Source of the DNA: Selaginella moellendorffii
Lineage: Eukaryota > Streptophyta > Lycopodiopsida > Selaginellales > Selaginellaceae
Direction of reading: 5' to 3'
NCBI RefSeq assembly: GCF_000143415.4
Contig: NW_003314289.1
Coordinates: 846,035 to 910,034 of the forward strand
Length of the DNA: 64,000 nucleotides
Under the pieces are notes generated by a model. It had not been told where the DNA came from. It did no database searches and saw nothing but the letters and a program-made list of their open reading frames with translations. Position numbers and translations under genes: made by a program. Each line of letters begins with the position of its first letter. The stretch's first letter is position 1. This document shows positions 1-13,578 of this stretch, one piece after another.

Positions 1-560
1 GTCCGAGACCGAGTCCGAGTACTAATACAGGGGGTGAAAGCCCAAAGTGTGTGTCGCCCAGAGGAGGGGGGCTGTAGGGGGTTCCAAAAGTATAATATGG
101 ATAGTGAGGTCCAGGAACCAGTTTTGAAGGAACTCTCTAGTGGTGCTTGTAAATTGACTTGAGGTTGAGACTGGGACCGAGGGGCCTTGGGTGAGAGTGA
201 GCATGGACTCGAGTGGTGCTGGAAGGGCCACCCAAGAAGGTGCAGCTCCCACTCCCGAAAGGGAAACCAACTACGGTGCTCCTGGCTCATATGGAGTGGT
301 GCCCCACTTGAGTACCTTGTGGCTCATTGGTTCTCACCCTTCTTAAGGGCTTGGGCCTTCCTTTCATGATGGAAATGGGTGGTACAGGTACCCATATCGG
401 GCCGTTAGGCCACAGTGTTTTGCCTCGGTGTCCCAAAGCAAGTGTTGTACGGTCCTATTATCAAGTCTTGTTGTACCAAGGGATGTTAAGAACTTAGAGG
501 CTTGGTGTGCTTGGCTACTTGTGCCTACAGGGAATGTAACTGAACCTTAAGTCCAGTCTA
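1..560 (-). repeat. Interspersed repeat family R1, inverted partial copy
   Basis: Read on the minus strand this stretch follows the same order of landmarks as 51830-52230: the stretch around ACTATACTTTTGGAACCCC, the CTTTGGGCTTTCACCC block, then a tail of GGACTC-type hexamers that runs off the left edge of the window. The match is diverged but collinear over several hundred bases. No open frame with protein-like character is present. The element class is unknown; it could be a non-autonomous element or part of an LTR. Confidence 0.7.
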
Positions 561-1814
561 ACTTGGGGAGAAGGATTGGAAGAGTTTTGGGAATCCGTGG
601 ATAGATGGCTAACGCTCCGTTGCTCGTGCAGTAAGTAGTTGAAACCAAGTAAGACCAAGTAGGAGCTGGTACAATAAGCAGGAACCTTAGCAAGAGAATT
701 TAACAAAAGCCAAAGCAATGTTGGTCGGACAGACAAGGTAAGTTGGCAAATTGGAAAGGAAAAATTTGTGGCTTACAATTAATAGCTTAACATGAGTATG
801 GTATAAAGCTTGGGTTTAAACTCAAGCCAAACACAAAACAAGGATAAGCATATAAGTAAGGAGTTAAACTAGGCCTCAAGTTGGTTAACCACCCCTATAA
901 CCCTCTATATGGAGAAATACGTGCTTTGGGCTTTACCCTAGTCTTAGGTTTGTCTTTGGCACAATTACAAAAACTTACTAAATATAGAATGATGCTAGAT
1001 TGTGAATTTTAATGTGGAAATAACACCATCATGTTCAAAACAGTCTCCACATTTCATAGATATGCATAATTAACATATCTAAACACTTTTAATAGTCATT
1101 AGGATTAAATGGGACTAACATATGAAGAATGATAGCAAAAATGTCTTGGCAAGCATGGTAAGTTATCATATAATGAATATTAAAGGACTAAGCTTAATAT
1201 TGCAAGAATTCCCAACATTAGCAAGTGCAAGCCACTGACATAAATTTTTCATCACTATATTATATATGCTTGACTTAATGACAACTTAAGATTTCCTTCT
1301 TTAGTGCCCTTCTAGTTTAAGTGCACATGTGATGACTAGTTTCTCAGCTAACTTGGGTAGAGATTAATAAAGGGTCTAATGATATCAACTTTTTGCTCTC
1401 ATGGTAAAATATCTAAAAAGACTCACTGATAAATAACTTTCAATACCCACAATCATATTTGTGATATTCGGTGGCAGAGATAAATGTTTTACTAACCAAG
1501 AGTGGCTATGTGCTTATATCTAGGATATCCCTACAGAGGTGAGAGCTTACTTTGAGGCTATGGTGATAACAATGATAACCCTAGAGTTGCCCATGCTCTA
1601 TTGCTTTGCAACAAGACAAAATTCTTTGGTGTTGGGTAGCAAGTTACTATTCCAATCTTTCATCATAAGTATGGCTAAACATCACAAACAATAAATGTAG
1701 AGCCACACCTTCCTAAAGGCAGCAACTTACTCCTTGAGTTTAGAAGTTGAGGAAAACTAATATGACACAAAGTAGTTTGCGCACAAGCTGAGGCATGCAA
1801 TAGAGTGTAAGCTC
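561..1814. other. AT-rich intergenic DNA without recognisable gene
   Basis: Low-GC sequence with stops in all frames and only short chance ORFs. I see no conserved protein segment, RNA gene or clear repeat unit here. Confidence 0.6.
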
Positions 1815-1995
1815 ATGAATTTGGACTTCCCGAGAGGTCACCTAGCCCAGTATTATTTAAACCCAAGAACACTAACCTCAAGTATTCCAAAAACTTTAAC
1901 TAATTGGAAAAGGGGGTGCATTCTTATTCATGGGCCCTTTCCTTTTATATTTGAACCCCATGGACTATGTCTCGAGTCGTTCTCTTTAGTTGTTG
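1815..1995 (+). repeat. Short repeat R2, copy 1
   Basis: About 175 bp sharing the order GAATTT-ACTTCC, CAGTATTATTTAAACCCAAG, a poly-purine block and CGAGTCGTTCTCTTTAG with copies at 2205-2392 (same orientation) and 3563-3768 (inverted). No coding potential. Confidence 0.7.
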
Positions 1996-2204
1996 ACAAT
2001 CCACCATGCTTTCTTGCAAGTTCACGCCCTCGTGAATGGAAGTTGAGAGCCACAGCTTTCTCGAGAGCTCCACTCTCTTGACACCCTATCTCTTAGGTTA
2101 AGCCTAGCTAGAGCAAATTAGACTTGCGGATGTCAATTAACATGTGGTGCGATTCCTCTAGCCAACTAACAGAGTCAAACCTGAGACCTCTTTGATATTA
2201 AATA

Positions 2205-2392
2205 TAAACTTCTGAATTTAAACTTCCTAGGAAGCCACCCAGCCCAGTACTATTCAAACCCAAGGATGTTAACCTTAAGTATCCCAAGACCTTTAACCGA
2301 TTAGAAGAAGGGTTGCATTCTTATTCATAGACCCTTTTCCTTTATATTTAAACTCCATAGACCATTTTTCGAGTCGTTTTCTTTGGTTGCTT
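2205..2392 (+). repeat. Short repeat R2, copy 2
   Basis: Direct copy of the 1815-1995 element. It starts near AAACTTCTGAATTTAAACTT, which is also the inner edge of the inverted copy at 3750, and ends near CGAGTCGTTTTCTTTGG. Confidence 0.7.
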
Positions 2393-2984
2393 ACATGGAG
2401 TAGTCACTTCTCTTTGGTGAGCATTGAGTTTTACACAGCAAGTATTGGAGTAATTTAGGCATAATATAACAGAGTCTAGATGAGAACAGTTTTGCTAGTG
2501 GTTTCTAGGAAAACACTTTATAAGTTGTGAACTTTATGTGATAACAATTTTGATAAACATGATGATAAATTAATAATATATTTAGGATATAATATATCAT
2601 GGCCTATCTAAGGCCTCAAGTAACATTTGACATACCTCTCTTTGTTGCACAAGCAATCTTAGGAATATAATGGTAAGTTTTAAATACACATATGTAGGAA
2701 GGGTGCTATGGGATATGTGTCTAACCTCTAACATGAGTGCAAGGTGCATGACCTTCTAGTCAAACTCAATGTCTTCTATATTGTTTTCATATGTGCAATT
2801 ATGGATGCATACTAGCTCTAAAAAAAGAAAACCTCCTATTGTATTGACAATAGAAAAACTTTGCATATATACCTCATAAAGAAGGACTAAAGTTGAGTTT
2901 TGGTACACTTTGTTAATATTTAGTGCAACAATATCTTTTGACTAAATAAGGAGGCAAGATCCCTTTGTAAGTGACTAAATTTTC
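2393..2984. other. AT-rich intergenic DNA without recognisable gene
   Basis: Low-complexity, AT-rich sequence. No gene or repeat with a second copy in the window was recognised. Confidence 0.5.
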
Positions 2985-4320
2985 TATTTTACTTTAGTCA
3001 CTTAACCACATCTTTAACCATTTGGAAGAGTCTTACTCACAACCTCCATAAGTTCTATTCTTGACTTAGGAATATACTATCCTCGTGAATGGCATCTATG
3101 CCATTCAACCATTACACTTGGTCCAAGTGCTCTATATGTTCAATCCCATAACAAACACCCATAAGGTACTATTGACATATTAATCTGTTACGCTAAGATT
3201 ATGTTTATCCGCCTTTAACTCATTTGTAGTCTAAAACCACCCATACCATAGTCTTATCTCTCAAAGACTGGGCCATCTGTCCATGAATGGTCATTCTATG
3301 ACCACATCTTACATTTTAAGGATACCCAGAAACATAAAAAACACCCTTCCCCAATATCCTTTCTTTGGTCCCCACTAAGTCCCACTCTATTCACAGCAAT
3401 GCTTGCCAACACCGCCATTGAGTCAAGGCTCAAAAGCCTGACCACTAAGTCCCACTAATCTTTAAAACTTCCTTACCATGTGACTATGCTTTTGATTGTT
3501 ACACAAGAGGACTGATTATCTTCCTTTCCATAATCCAAGACTTTGGGATAACATTTTGAAACATAATAATGTAAATAATTAAAGAGAACGATTTAAGAGA
3601 CAATCCATAAGGTTTAAATATAGAGGGAAAAGGCCCATGAATAAAAGTGCACCCCCTTTTCCAATCAATTAAGGGTATTGGGATACTTAAGGTTAAACAT
3701 TATTGGGTTTGAATAATATTGGGTTATGTGACATCTCGAGAAGTTTAAATTCAGAAGTTTACATATAGCCATATGTGAGTCTTGTAGGTACTTTCCCTAG
3801 CTTCTGCCCTTGGCTGCTTTAGCCATATAGCTAGAGCGAGGTTTCAATGAGCCAAAAGGTATCCAAATAGACAGTGCCACCCACACTTGGATTGGGAGCA
3901 TTGACTATTCGATCTCCTGAGGGAATTAAAGCCAACTCTTAAACACTTCACCAAACTACTTTATTTATTGTTCATATTCACTTTAGCTTTAAATTCATCT
4001 ATGGTTATATTATCACCCACCATGAATATAACCTTTCTGGATCACACTAGCATTTCTTAGCCAAATTATTTTCATTAGAGTCCAACCCCCACACTCTCCC
4101 TACTATACTTTTGGAACCCCGGACAATCTCTTTGGGCTTTCACTTCTAAACTTGTATAAATATTCAGACTTGGTCTCAGTCTTGTTCTCGTTCCCAATGT
4201 TGGGCTCATTCTCGATCTCAACCTTGGTCTTAGCCTCGGTCTCGAACTTAGTCATGGACTCAGTCTCAAACTCCTTCTCAGACTCAGACTCAATTATAAC
4301 ATTTCCATGTGTCATAACAT
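2985..4320 (+). repeat. Interspersed repeat family R1, full-length-like copy with nested insertion
   Basis: Collinear with 51180-52300, starting at the TTTTACTTTAGTCACTTAACC block and ending in a degenerate hexamer tail (GACTCAGACTCA-type) at 4165-4300. A block of about 205 bp at 3563-3768 is absent from the other copy and contains an inverted R2 element, so R2 appears to have inserted into R1. The two minus-strand and plus-strand ORFs over the tail are products of the hexamer repeat, not genes. Confidence 0.75.
3563..3768 (-). mobile_element. R2 element inserted inside R1
   Basis: The flanks join smoothly when this block is removed: the CATTTTGAAACA side matches 51770 and the CCATATGTGAG side resumes the match. 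The block is an inverted copy of 1815-1995. No convincing target-site duplication or terminal inverted repeat was found by eye, so its class is unknown. Confidence 0.55.
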
Positions 4321-5381
4321 TTGCTATATGTTAATCTTTCTTGTGTCCCTTTCTAAAGACTTATTTATCAATCACTTTGTACTCATTCCTCAAGTGCTTC
4401 TTTTAGAATTTCACGTTTACTCTCAATTTTTCAAGTCGAAGCTTTTAGTCTAAATGTGTTGAACTCATTAGACTTCCACTTCAACCATTGCCATGTGGCA
4501 CACTTTCGGCTTCACTTTAGGGCTTAAAGATTTGTGTCTTACACCTTCATTCTGTAACTTTCCCTCAATTTAACACTCATCTATGCAGAAATTTCTTTAT
4601 TCATTGTAAAACCAGTCACTTGCAAAGTATTTTTCATTACTCTTACCAAGGGGAGTGCCTTAAATATGTAGTGATAACCCTATGGCATTGAAAAGGCACT
4701 AAAAATCTAACTCACATACTAAAAATTGTAAACCTTGCTATTGACATGTTAAAAAAATCTAACTATGGGGATATAGTGCAAAAAAGCATACACATGGCAC
4801 TAATTTGGAATTTACCATACATATGTGGTAAGCACCAATACATGCCATGCATAAAAAAAGAAATGCTCAAAATATTATTTTGTAAGTCACACATGTATGT
4901 TATACACATATGCTTTTTTAATATATGTTTTGAAAGCGTGCTAAATTTTTGTCTAGGCCACAGTATGCCTAGGCATACCTCCCAAATGGCAAATGGCAAG
5001 CAGTTTATGATTGCAATGGGAGGGAAAAATAATAGTGTGAGGGTATGTTTTAGGGTATTATTAAACTACTTAGTTTGATTTATACTTGGCAGTCATAAGT
5101 CATCTATTATTTTATTCTTTACATTAAAAATATATTAAATACTTAGTAATAGTAGGTTTCTGTTGCTAAGAAATAAAAAAACAGTATTTATATAAATTAT
5201 TATATATTTTATTTTATATAAATATATATAGAACAGAGATAGGAAGTTACCAAGCACAAATATAATATAGTATTGTTTATATATTATATTTTGTACAAGG
5301 TGGTGTTGGAACTTCCTATGGTACTTTGAAATAAGCTCAATTCACATATAAATTTTGATTATATAGATTTTCTAAAAATCT
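4321..5381. other. AT-rich intergenic DNA upstream of the CVNH gene
   Basis: Strongly AT-rich, with runs of TATA-like sequence at 5200-5300 that could serve as core promoter for the gene starting at 5382. The 110-codon and 78-codon ORFs that overlap on opposite strands at 4746-5078 have no recognisable features. Confidence 0.4.
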
Positions 5382-6000
5382 ATGGCTTTGGTTGTGCAAA
5401 TCAATTTTACAGTGCAACTGATGCTCTTGCTAATCACATGTACTTATACATATGGGTTGGAAAATGCAAAATCTAATAATAACACCCTTAATAATGCTAT
5501 AAATCCTTTTGTGAGCACGAATAAGACCATATTATGGATGAATGTAAGTGACATTTCTAAAAGCATAGATGAAATACCAGATGTAAGTCATGTTTTACTT
5601 CTATTACTTTCATTTATAAAACTTTTGTGACATTTTCCAGTTTATATGTGGGAGATTTCAAGCAACTTGTACTAATATCCGTTTATATATTTATAAAGCT
5701 TTAAAAATTGTGATGGTTGGAGCAAAATGTGATTCTGGGGATGGTGGATATGGGAATGTAATGGTGGATACTAATAATGGTATAAGTAACGAATTTGGAA
5801 GGCTAAATAGAGGAAGTGATTACACTGACTCTTGCGATATAGATTCTATTGAGCTACATGGTTCAATCCTTGCAGCAAGTTGTAAGAATAAAGATGGTTA
5901 TTTACATACTTCTTTTCTGCAGTTAAACTACCTTTTGAGGAATGTATTTGGCTCCTTGTTCTTTTGCCCTCTACCATCTCTTAGAACTGAACTGATTTAA
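5382..6000 (+). CDS. Secreted cyanovirin-N homology (CVNH) lectin-like protein
   Basis: Two exons, 5382-5582 and 5641-6000, joined by a 58-nt GT-AG intron in phase 0, give 186 residues. Residues 1-25 are a signal peptide (hydrophobic LMLLLITC core), followed by an Asn-rich linker with possible N-glycosylation sites. Residues 71-173 show the tandem CVNH repeat: the first half has FQATCTNI and AKC (Cys77, Cys97), the second has YTDSCDIDSIELHGSILAAS and C (Cys132, Cys148), then TSFLQLNYLLRN and FGSL, the usual LN..I.N..G.L ending. The two within-repeat cysteine pairs match the CVNH disulfides. CVNH proteins are small mannose-binding lectins known from cyanobacteria, ascomycetes and ferns; ligand here is inferred only. 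Codons are far more AT-rich than in neighbouring genes, and the gene sits between repeats. The last residues after 173 are not family-like, so the 3' end may be mis-spliced or divergent. Confidence 0.8.
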
Positions 6001-6305
6001 AAAATAATATATTAAAAAATTAAGGTAAAATTATTGTTGGTTTGCACTTTGTAATGATTCTATTATTATTAAGTTTTAATATTAATGAAGGCTGTTATAA
6101 AGAAAAAAGATTTCGGTGTTACCTGAATTCGATTGCTGGAACAAAAAAATTAAATTTTAACTATCTTTTTCTTTTTCATTGGCAGATAAAATTGTATGGG
6201 ATATACTAAGAATATGTATTGAAAAATACACGTGGCAACGACTCTGGGAAAACCTCTTGGCTCAAATTTTTTTAGGGTTCTCTCTCCTTTTCCGGTTGTA
6301 ATGCC
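6001..6305. promoter_or_regulatory. Intergenic/promoter region with telo-box
   Basis: AT-rich spacer that ends with TTTAGGGTTC at 6271-6280, about 26 bp before the F-box start codon. This TAGGGTT motif recurs just upstream of several start codons in the window and is known in plant promoters and 5' leaders as the telo-box. The GC content rises sharply at about 6300, marking the island edge. Confidence 0.4.
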
Positions 6306-7933
6306 ATGACGGAGAAGAAAGGTGATGGCGATGCCACCGCCAAGAACAACAGCAGCAACAAGGTATGGAAGCGTCCAGTCAAGAGATCGTTCACAGGCGC
6401 TGCCGCCGCCAATGCCGCCGCCGCTGCGGTGCGCTCCAGATCCTCGCAGAAATCCTCCAGATCCAGCCTCACTCTCGCTCCCAAGGCCAGCAACGCGATC
6501 AATTCCCAGAATCCCACGCCAGCGTCCCTGGAGATCGTCCCCGACGAGGCGCTGGGCAATATTTTGGGGCGGATCTCCGACGGGAGAATGCTGGCCCGGT
6601 GCGCGGGCGTGTGCCGGCGGTGGCGTCGCGTCTGTCGCCAAGTCCCGGTTCTGAAGCTCGTGCTAAGGAAGATGCAAGCTTGGCAGGCGGAGGGCGTCAT
6701 CTCGGCGGCGCTGCTCGAGAGGAAAGGCCTGCGGGACTTTGAAGTGAGATTTGTGTGCCCGAGAAAGTATGCCTCGGAGGGAGTCCGCGAGAGCCGCGTC
6801 TTTGGCTGCCTGTGGAGGCTCAGCTCCAGCATCGAGACGCTGGCTTTGATCTGCCCAAACACCGTCTACTTCAAGCTCTGGACTTGGCTCGCAAAGTTCC
6901 CACGCCTGCTCAGCTTGAAGATCCACTGCGGGAGGATCGAAGAGAACCCGTTGAACAACTGCCTGAATCAGCTCCGGCGCTGCGAGTTCTCCCGGACGAT
7001 CATCGCGGAGCCGATGCTCGAGGACCTCGTCAAGTTCTCTCCAGTTCTCGAGGAGCTCGTGGTCGTGGGCTGCGACCCGATCGAGTCCCTGGCGCTGGAG
7101 AGCTCGAGCCTCCGGTATCTCAACTTGGTGGCCACCGCGGAGTATCCAATGAAGAGCTTGGAGCTCCTCACCCCGGGGCTCAAGGATCTCTACATTTGTC
7201 ACGTCGAGGAGCTCCAAGTGAATGGCTACGAGCTCGTCCATCTCGGGATCTACTCGGCGTGCCAGCCTCGCATCTCGAGCTTGCATCATCTGCTCAGCTT
7301 GGAGACGGATGGCAAAGGCTGGGCTCTGGAATCTATAGAACACATCGTCTGTGCTGCTCAAGTCGTCCGCCACCTTGTGATCAAGGCTTCCATCTCCGAG
7401 ACGAGGCCTCTCCGGATCGAGCACTACTTGTCGCCGATGTTTTGCTTGCAAGCCGTGATCCTCGAGTCCAATCTTCTCGAGGTATGTGCTTTCTTAACTT
7501 TCTTCTCGTCTTTCAGGGGACTGATTCGAGGTTTTCTAGCTTCTGTCCGCCAGTGCTTTTGCCGTGGCTTTGCGGAGATACCATTCGATGGAGACGAGCC
7601 AGTGTTTGCTCTCAAGAAGGTTGCAGTGAAGCTCTCGGAGGAGACACGGGACTGCACGGGGCTGCTCAAGGCTCTGGTGAGCTACTGCCCGGATTTACAG
7701 ATCTTGGTGGTGGATACGACGGAGCTCGAGCTTGGAAATCTCAGCGAGCTCCAGCAGCTCAAAGATCAGGAGCAGTCTCCCCAGCGGCGAGTTCTACTCT
7801 ATAGTGATCCCAAAGACCAGCGGTTAGTGAAAGAAATCGCCGAGATCCTTGCAGCGGACTCCAAAAAGGTAGAATTTTTTTTTTTTCTTCTCTTGGTTAG
7901 AAACTAAACTTCTCTTTGTTTTCTCAGGTTTGA
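6306..7933 (+). CDS. F-box protein with LRR-like C-terminal region
   Basis: Exons 6306-7481, 7554-7868 and 7928-7933 give 497-498 residues. The single long ORF reads through both introns, but a GTATGTG donor at 7482 with a 72-nt in-frame intron removes a non-conserved stretch, and the last intron leaves only one codon plus stop. Residues 1-70 are a basic, Ala/Ser-rich tail. The F-box lies at about 77-115 (IVPDEALGNILGRI then CAGVCRRWRRVC). Downstream are leucine-rich segments such as LVKFSPVLEELVVVGCDPI and VSYCPDLQILVVDTTE, as in F-box/LRR proteins. The expected role is a substrate receptor of an SCF ubiquitin ligase; the substrate is unknown. It starts 26 bp after a telo-box. Confidence 0.75.
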
Positions 7934-8051
7934 ATTTAGAAGCCGCAAATGCACACCACAGATACGGTGAATTTTCGTTCTAGAGTATGATCTCTAATGA
8001 GAGTCGTTCCTTTTTCCATGCTTTCTTGATCAAATTTTGCAATGGATCTAG

Positions 8052-9353
8052 CTAGTACACTGGAACCTTGTCATCTACTCTGGTGGAATACGCATGAATC
8101 CCTCCAGACACATTGTGGAGGCGAGAGAATCCCTGTTTCACGCTTGTAAGGATCATTTCAGCAATAAAAAGAAAACCAGTGAAATGTTAGACCTGGGATT
8201 TCAACCATTGAGCTGCTTGTAGCGATCTTACTCCATGGTGGCACTGCTCCAAAACGGTCAAGCGAAGAACTTAAAAAGCCAAAAACAAAGACTATACCAT
8301 GACGAACGTGTCTTTGTCCGGATCAAGCGTGTCGCCGATTGTTGGTCCCCATTCTCCAAATTGGCTCAAAGGAAATGGCTTGAAGCCATCCAAGCTAGCT
8401 ATTTTTCTGCGAGAAAAATAAGTTTATAGAGCTTTACACAGAAGGATTGGGAGTAGAAATCCAAGCACTTACATCTCTTTGAGCTCTCTCACGTCAAGAA
8501 GTTGTGCGTTCTCCCTGAATTCGGGGTCTTTCATTCGCTTGGCGAGCTCTTCCGGTTGGATTTCCACCAAAAAGCCAGCTTGCCTGTGCACACAAGAGAC
8601 TGTAAGTTATAACAGTGTGATACGATTGACAAAACCTTTCTGATAAAACTTGAAGTAGATGCCAGCCAAACTTCGTCTTTGCACGCACGATTTTGTTCAG
8701 CGGTGCGCTAAATGCTGCTTCTTCAAACTCGGGCACCTGATAGCAAGAACAAAAGGAAAACAAATGAGAAAACTCGCCAGGCCAATGTTTGTTTACCATG
8801 CGTCCTTTGCTGACCCATCCCAGCATCCCACCATTTTTCTTCGAGGGGCAAATCGAGTGCTCCGTGGCTAAGTCGCTCAAATCGATATCCTCTATAGAGA
8901 GAAGGAAAAAAATCACAGAGTCGAGAGAAAAGAAACGATTTGGAGACAATGAAAAGGTAGCTCATACCTTGAACGAGTCGTTTCTGGAGCTCAGTGAGCA
9001 ATTGAAGCTGGTCCTCCTTGACGAGCAAGTGCTGGACTAAAATCTCCCGATCTTGATTCCCCGAAGTGCCTGGAGAAGGAAACAAGCTTGAATCCCGTGG
9101 AATGAAGATGAAGGTCGCGGAATTTTCACGAAATCTTACCTGCGCTGCAATACATTCTATGCGCTGCTGCCGTGGCCACATCCTTCCAGCTCCTGGATTC
9201 GAGAAACCTGAATGCCGGATGGATTTTCTTCGCGGCCAGCCTCAGCGCAGGCACCAAAGGCAGCGGCAATGCAGGGGCGGCGAGCGGCGCCATCGCTGCG
9301 CGGCGACGCCATTGGCAATGGAGCAACGCAATGGAGCCCTCGTAGCGAAGCAT
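8052..9353 (-). CDS. STR12: Chloroplast PpiC (parvulin) plus rhodanese protein
   Basis: Eight exons read leftward: 9353-9140, 9069-8968, 8891-8797, 8736-8636, 8583-8473, 8406-8298, 8243-8193, 8132-8052, giving 287 residues. Residues 1-70 are rich in Ala, Arg and Ser and look like a plastid transit peptide. The parvulin domain spans about 80-175 (ILVQHLLVKE, GMLGWVSKGRM, FGWHLLQVLSE); the rhodanese domain spans about 190-285 with the active-site loop CHHGVRS and the ending NVSGGIHAYS. This arrangement and length match the plant single-gene family typified by Arabidopsis At5g19370. Expected activities are prolyl isomerisation and sulfur transfer in the plastid, neither proven. The gene is head-to-head with RNR2, 249 bp apart. 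Confidence 0.85.
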
Positions 9354-9602
9354 ATTCTCCACACAAGAAAGAAAAATGGACACAGTAACAAGATTCCAGA
9401 ATAATTGATTGACTGTTTGACCCACTTGACCGTTGTTAGGTCTTTGACCAGATGCCACGTGTATTTTGCCACAACTTTTTACTGAGACAAACAAAATGGA
9501 TAATCGAATATGCCTTGGCGCCATAGATTTGAAAGCCCCGCCCATACTCTCTATTCTCTCTTTACTTTCTTTCTTTTTCTATTAGGGTTCTAGGCCGGGG
9601 CG
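9354..9602. promoter_or_regulatory. Bidirectional promoter, STR12 / RNR2
   Basis: The two start codons diverge across 249 bp. A pyrimidine-rich tract at 9548-9590 and ATTAGGGTTC at 9591-9600 lie immediately before the RNR2 start. Confidence 0.5.
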
Positions 9603-11190
<1,588 letters not shown>

Positions 11191-11612
11191 GTATATTCAC
11201 TCTGCCGCTTTCTACACGGCATTCCAGGACTAACATTTTCTTTTCTTCTTCCCAGCAGGATGACAAAGTCCGCGAAACAGCTACAGCTCCTAAAGTAATT
11301 TCGCTACGTAAGTGTGGAAAACAAGTTTATAAACGAAATCAAACGAGTGAGATTCGAGGCAATTCTGACTGAAGAGAAAAATCAACTGAAATGGAAGCAA
11401 GGTGGAAGCTTTGGTAAAGAAAAAAAAAAAATCAACCTTTGAAAACGTCTTTCGTTAGTCGTATTTACACGCAAAAGAGATTTTTAGTAGACAAAACAAG
11501 TCTCGGGTAGAATGGACGAAGCAAGAGTCCAAGAAAGAAAAATGAGAGAAGCTCTTCATCCATAAATTGTGGAACTCAAGAATCTCCATTGCCGTGGCTT
11601 CGCAAACTTCAT
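11191..11612. other. RNR2 3' region and LHT promoter
   Basis: Contains the likely RNR2 3' UTR and an A-rich stretch at 11418-11431. No gene or RNA was recognised. Confidence 0.4.
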
Positions 11613-13400
11613 ATGGCTGGGGGACTTGCAGTTAGAAAAAATTTCTTATTCATTACGTTCTTTGAGATTCGTATTTTTTCGATCCAGGGATTCCTCCTCA
11701 CGAAATGGCGCTCCTGGATCTTGCTCAACGATTCCTGGTCGAGCAAATGGTGGTACTCGACCGTGCACATTGTCACCGTGACGGTGGGAGCCGGGGTCTT
11801 GAGCTTGCCGACGGTCATGGCCTACTTTGGATGGTAAGATCTTTGATCGCTCACAAGAAGTTCCATCGATGACGAAGAAACCAATCTTACTCCAGGGCGC
11901 TCGGAACTATGCTGCTGGTTGGATTCCTGATCCTGAGCCTGATGTGCTACTGGCAGCTGATTCAAATGCACGAGACTGAACATGGCCACCGGTTCGATCG
12001 ATACCACGAGCTGGGACAGCACATCCTGGGACGTCATCTCGGATTCTGGCTCATCGCTCCGCTCCAGGCCATCGCCCAAGTGGGAATTGACACGGTTTAC
12101 ATCATCGCCGGGGCGAATTCCCTCGAGCACGTCTACTCACTCTTTGACAAATGCAAAGAGCTGGACGTCCATAAATGCAAGGGCATCAACCTGACTTACT
12201 GGATGATATTGTTCATGGGGGTGCAGCTCTTGCTCTCGCAGCTCCCGCACTTTCAGTCCATCACCTGGGTGTCATTCATCGCTGCTGTTACAGCCATTGG
12301 GTAAAAAGCTGCTCTTTTTTCGCTTCGGTAAAATTGTTTACAGCTGTTTTACTACTTTGACAGGTATTGCACACTTGCCTGGGTTGGAATTCTGATTAAG
12401 CAACCTACAAGTTCAGCTTTAAGTTCAGGTTCGGCTGCATCTGCACCTACACAATGTTTTCAGAATGTTGGGCATGGCTATCCACAAGGTTCCGAAGCTC
12501 ACTTAGCTTTCGGGATCTTCACCTCTCTCGGGAAGCTGGCATTTGCAGCAGCAGCCGGGCACAACATTGCTCTCGAGATCCAGGCCACTATCCCGAGCAC
12601 TACTCGGCACCCTTCGAAAAGAGCGATGTGGAGAGGGATTCTGGTGGCCTATCTGGTGGTTGCGTTTTGCTACTTGCCTGTGGCGCTTGTGGGATACAAG
12701 GTTTACGGGGATGAAACACGCGACTTGTGCTCGGGCTTGGACAATGTCCTGCTCAGGCTCAGGAATCCCAAACCGATGATTGTTCTCGCGGATTTGATGG
12801 TTTTCATACATCTGTGTGGCAGCTACCAAGTACGTCGCTTGTTTTTTCCTCTGTTCTTGACAAGTGCAATTGTGCAGGTGCTTGCAATGCCACTTTTTAG
12901 CAATTTTGAGACGCTCGTGGAGAGGATGTTCAAATTTGAGGCGAACCTCAAGCATAGAATGATCATGAGATCGATTTATGTTGGTAATTCTAAAACCTTT
13001 TCATGTTCAGGTCTTTTGTTTATGTTTTTCTTTTCTTCTTCTTTCAGTCTTCACGTTTTTGCTGGCCGCATCACTTCCATTTTTTAGTGACCTTCAGGCC
13101 TTTTTTGGAGGTTTTGCAATAGTTCCTACAACTTATGTGGTAATCATCCCATGATATTGCTAGATTTATTTCTTCTTTTCCAGATACCTTCCGTTCTTTG
13201 GCATTTGGAAAGAAAACCAGAAAGATATAGTCCCCAATGGATAGCAAACTTGGTAAGTGGAAATTCTCTGAAGTCCTTATTGCTCATACATTGATTTTAA
13301 GATCTGCATATCCTTTGGAACCGTGGTGATGTTTACATCGACCACAGGTGGGCTTCGGAGTTTGATATTAAAAAGAGAAAAATCAAAGCCTTTTTCTTGA
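11613..13400 (+). CDS. LHT-type amino-acid permease, tandem copy 1
   Basis: Eight exons: 11613-11630, 11688-11833, 11896-12300, 12364-12829, 12878-12983, 13048-13139, 13184-13252, 13302-13400, giving 466 residues with about ten membrane segments. Family signatures of the AAAP/lysine-histidine transporter group are present: KWWYSTVHIVTVTVGAGVLS, QAIAQVGIDTVYIIAGANSL, PSKRAMWRGILVAYLVVAFC and SVLWHL. It should import amino acids with protons at the plasma membrane; the substrate range cannot be told. The tiny first exon (MAGGLA) is supported by the same arrangement in the second copy, whose exon phases are all identical. Cysteine-rich extracellular variation lies in the loop around residue 140. 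Confidence 0.88.
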
Positions 13401-13578
13401 GCAATATATCGGTACAATTTGTTTTTCTTTTTTTTTCTCTCTCTCGAAGTCAGCTGTGTTTATAATGAAAAACTCAATTTACACCTGCAGCATGATTTGA
13501 AACTTTCATAGCTCACCAGAGTGGACACGCTGGTAAAAAAGTGAGCTATGAGTGAGAATGCTTAAGAATGAATTAGTG

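Noticed and set aside
4103-4334. Glu/Ser-rich ORF pair on opposite strands
   Set aside because: Products of the degenerate GACTCA repeat tail of R1.
7482-7553. Intron-retained reading of the F-box gene
   Set aside because: The stretch is in frame but is Phe/Arg-rich, non-LRR in character and bounded by good donor and acceptor signals.
6755-7804. 349-codon plus-strand ORF and the 262-codon minus ORF in the same place
   Set aside because: Both are alternate frames of the F-box gene, whose frame has coherent LRR-like strands.
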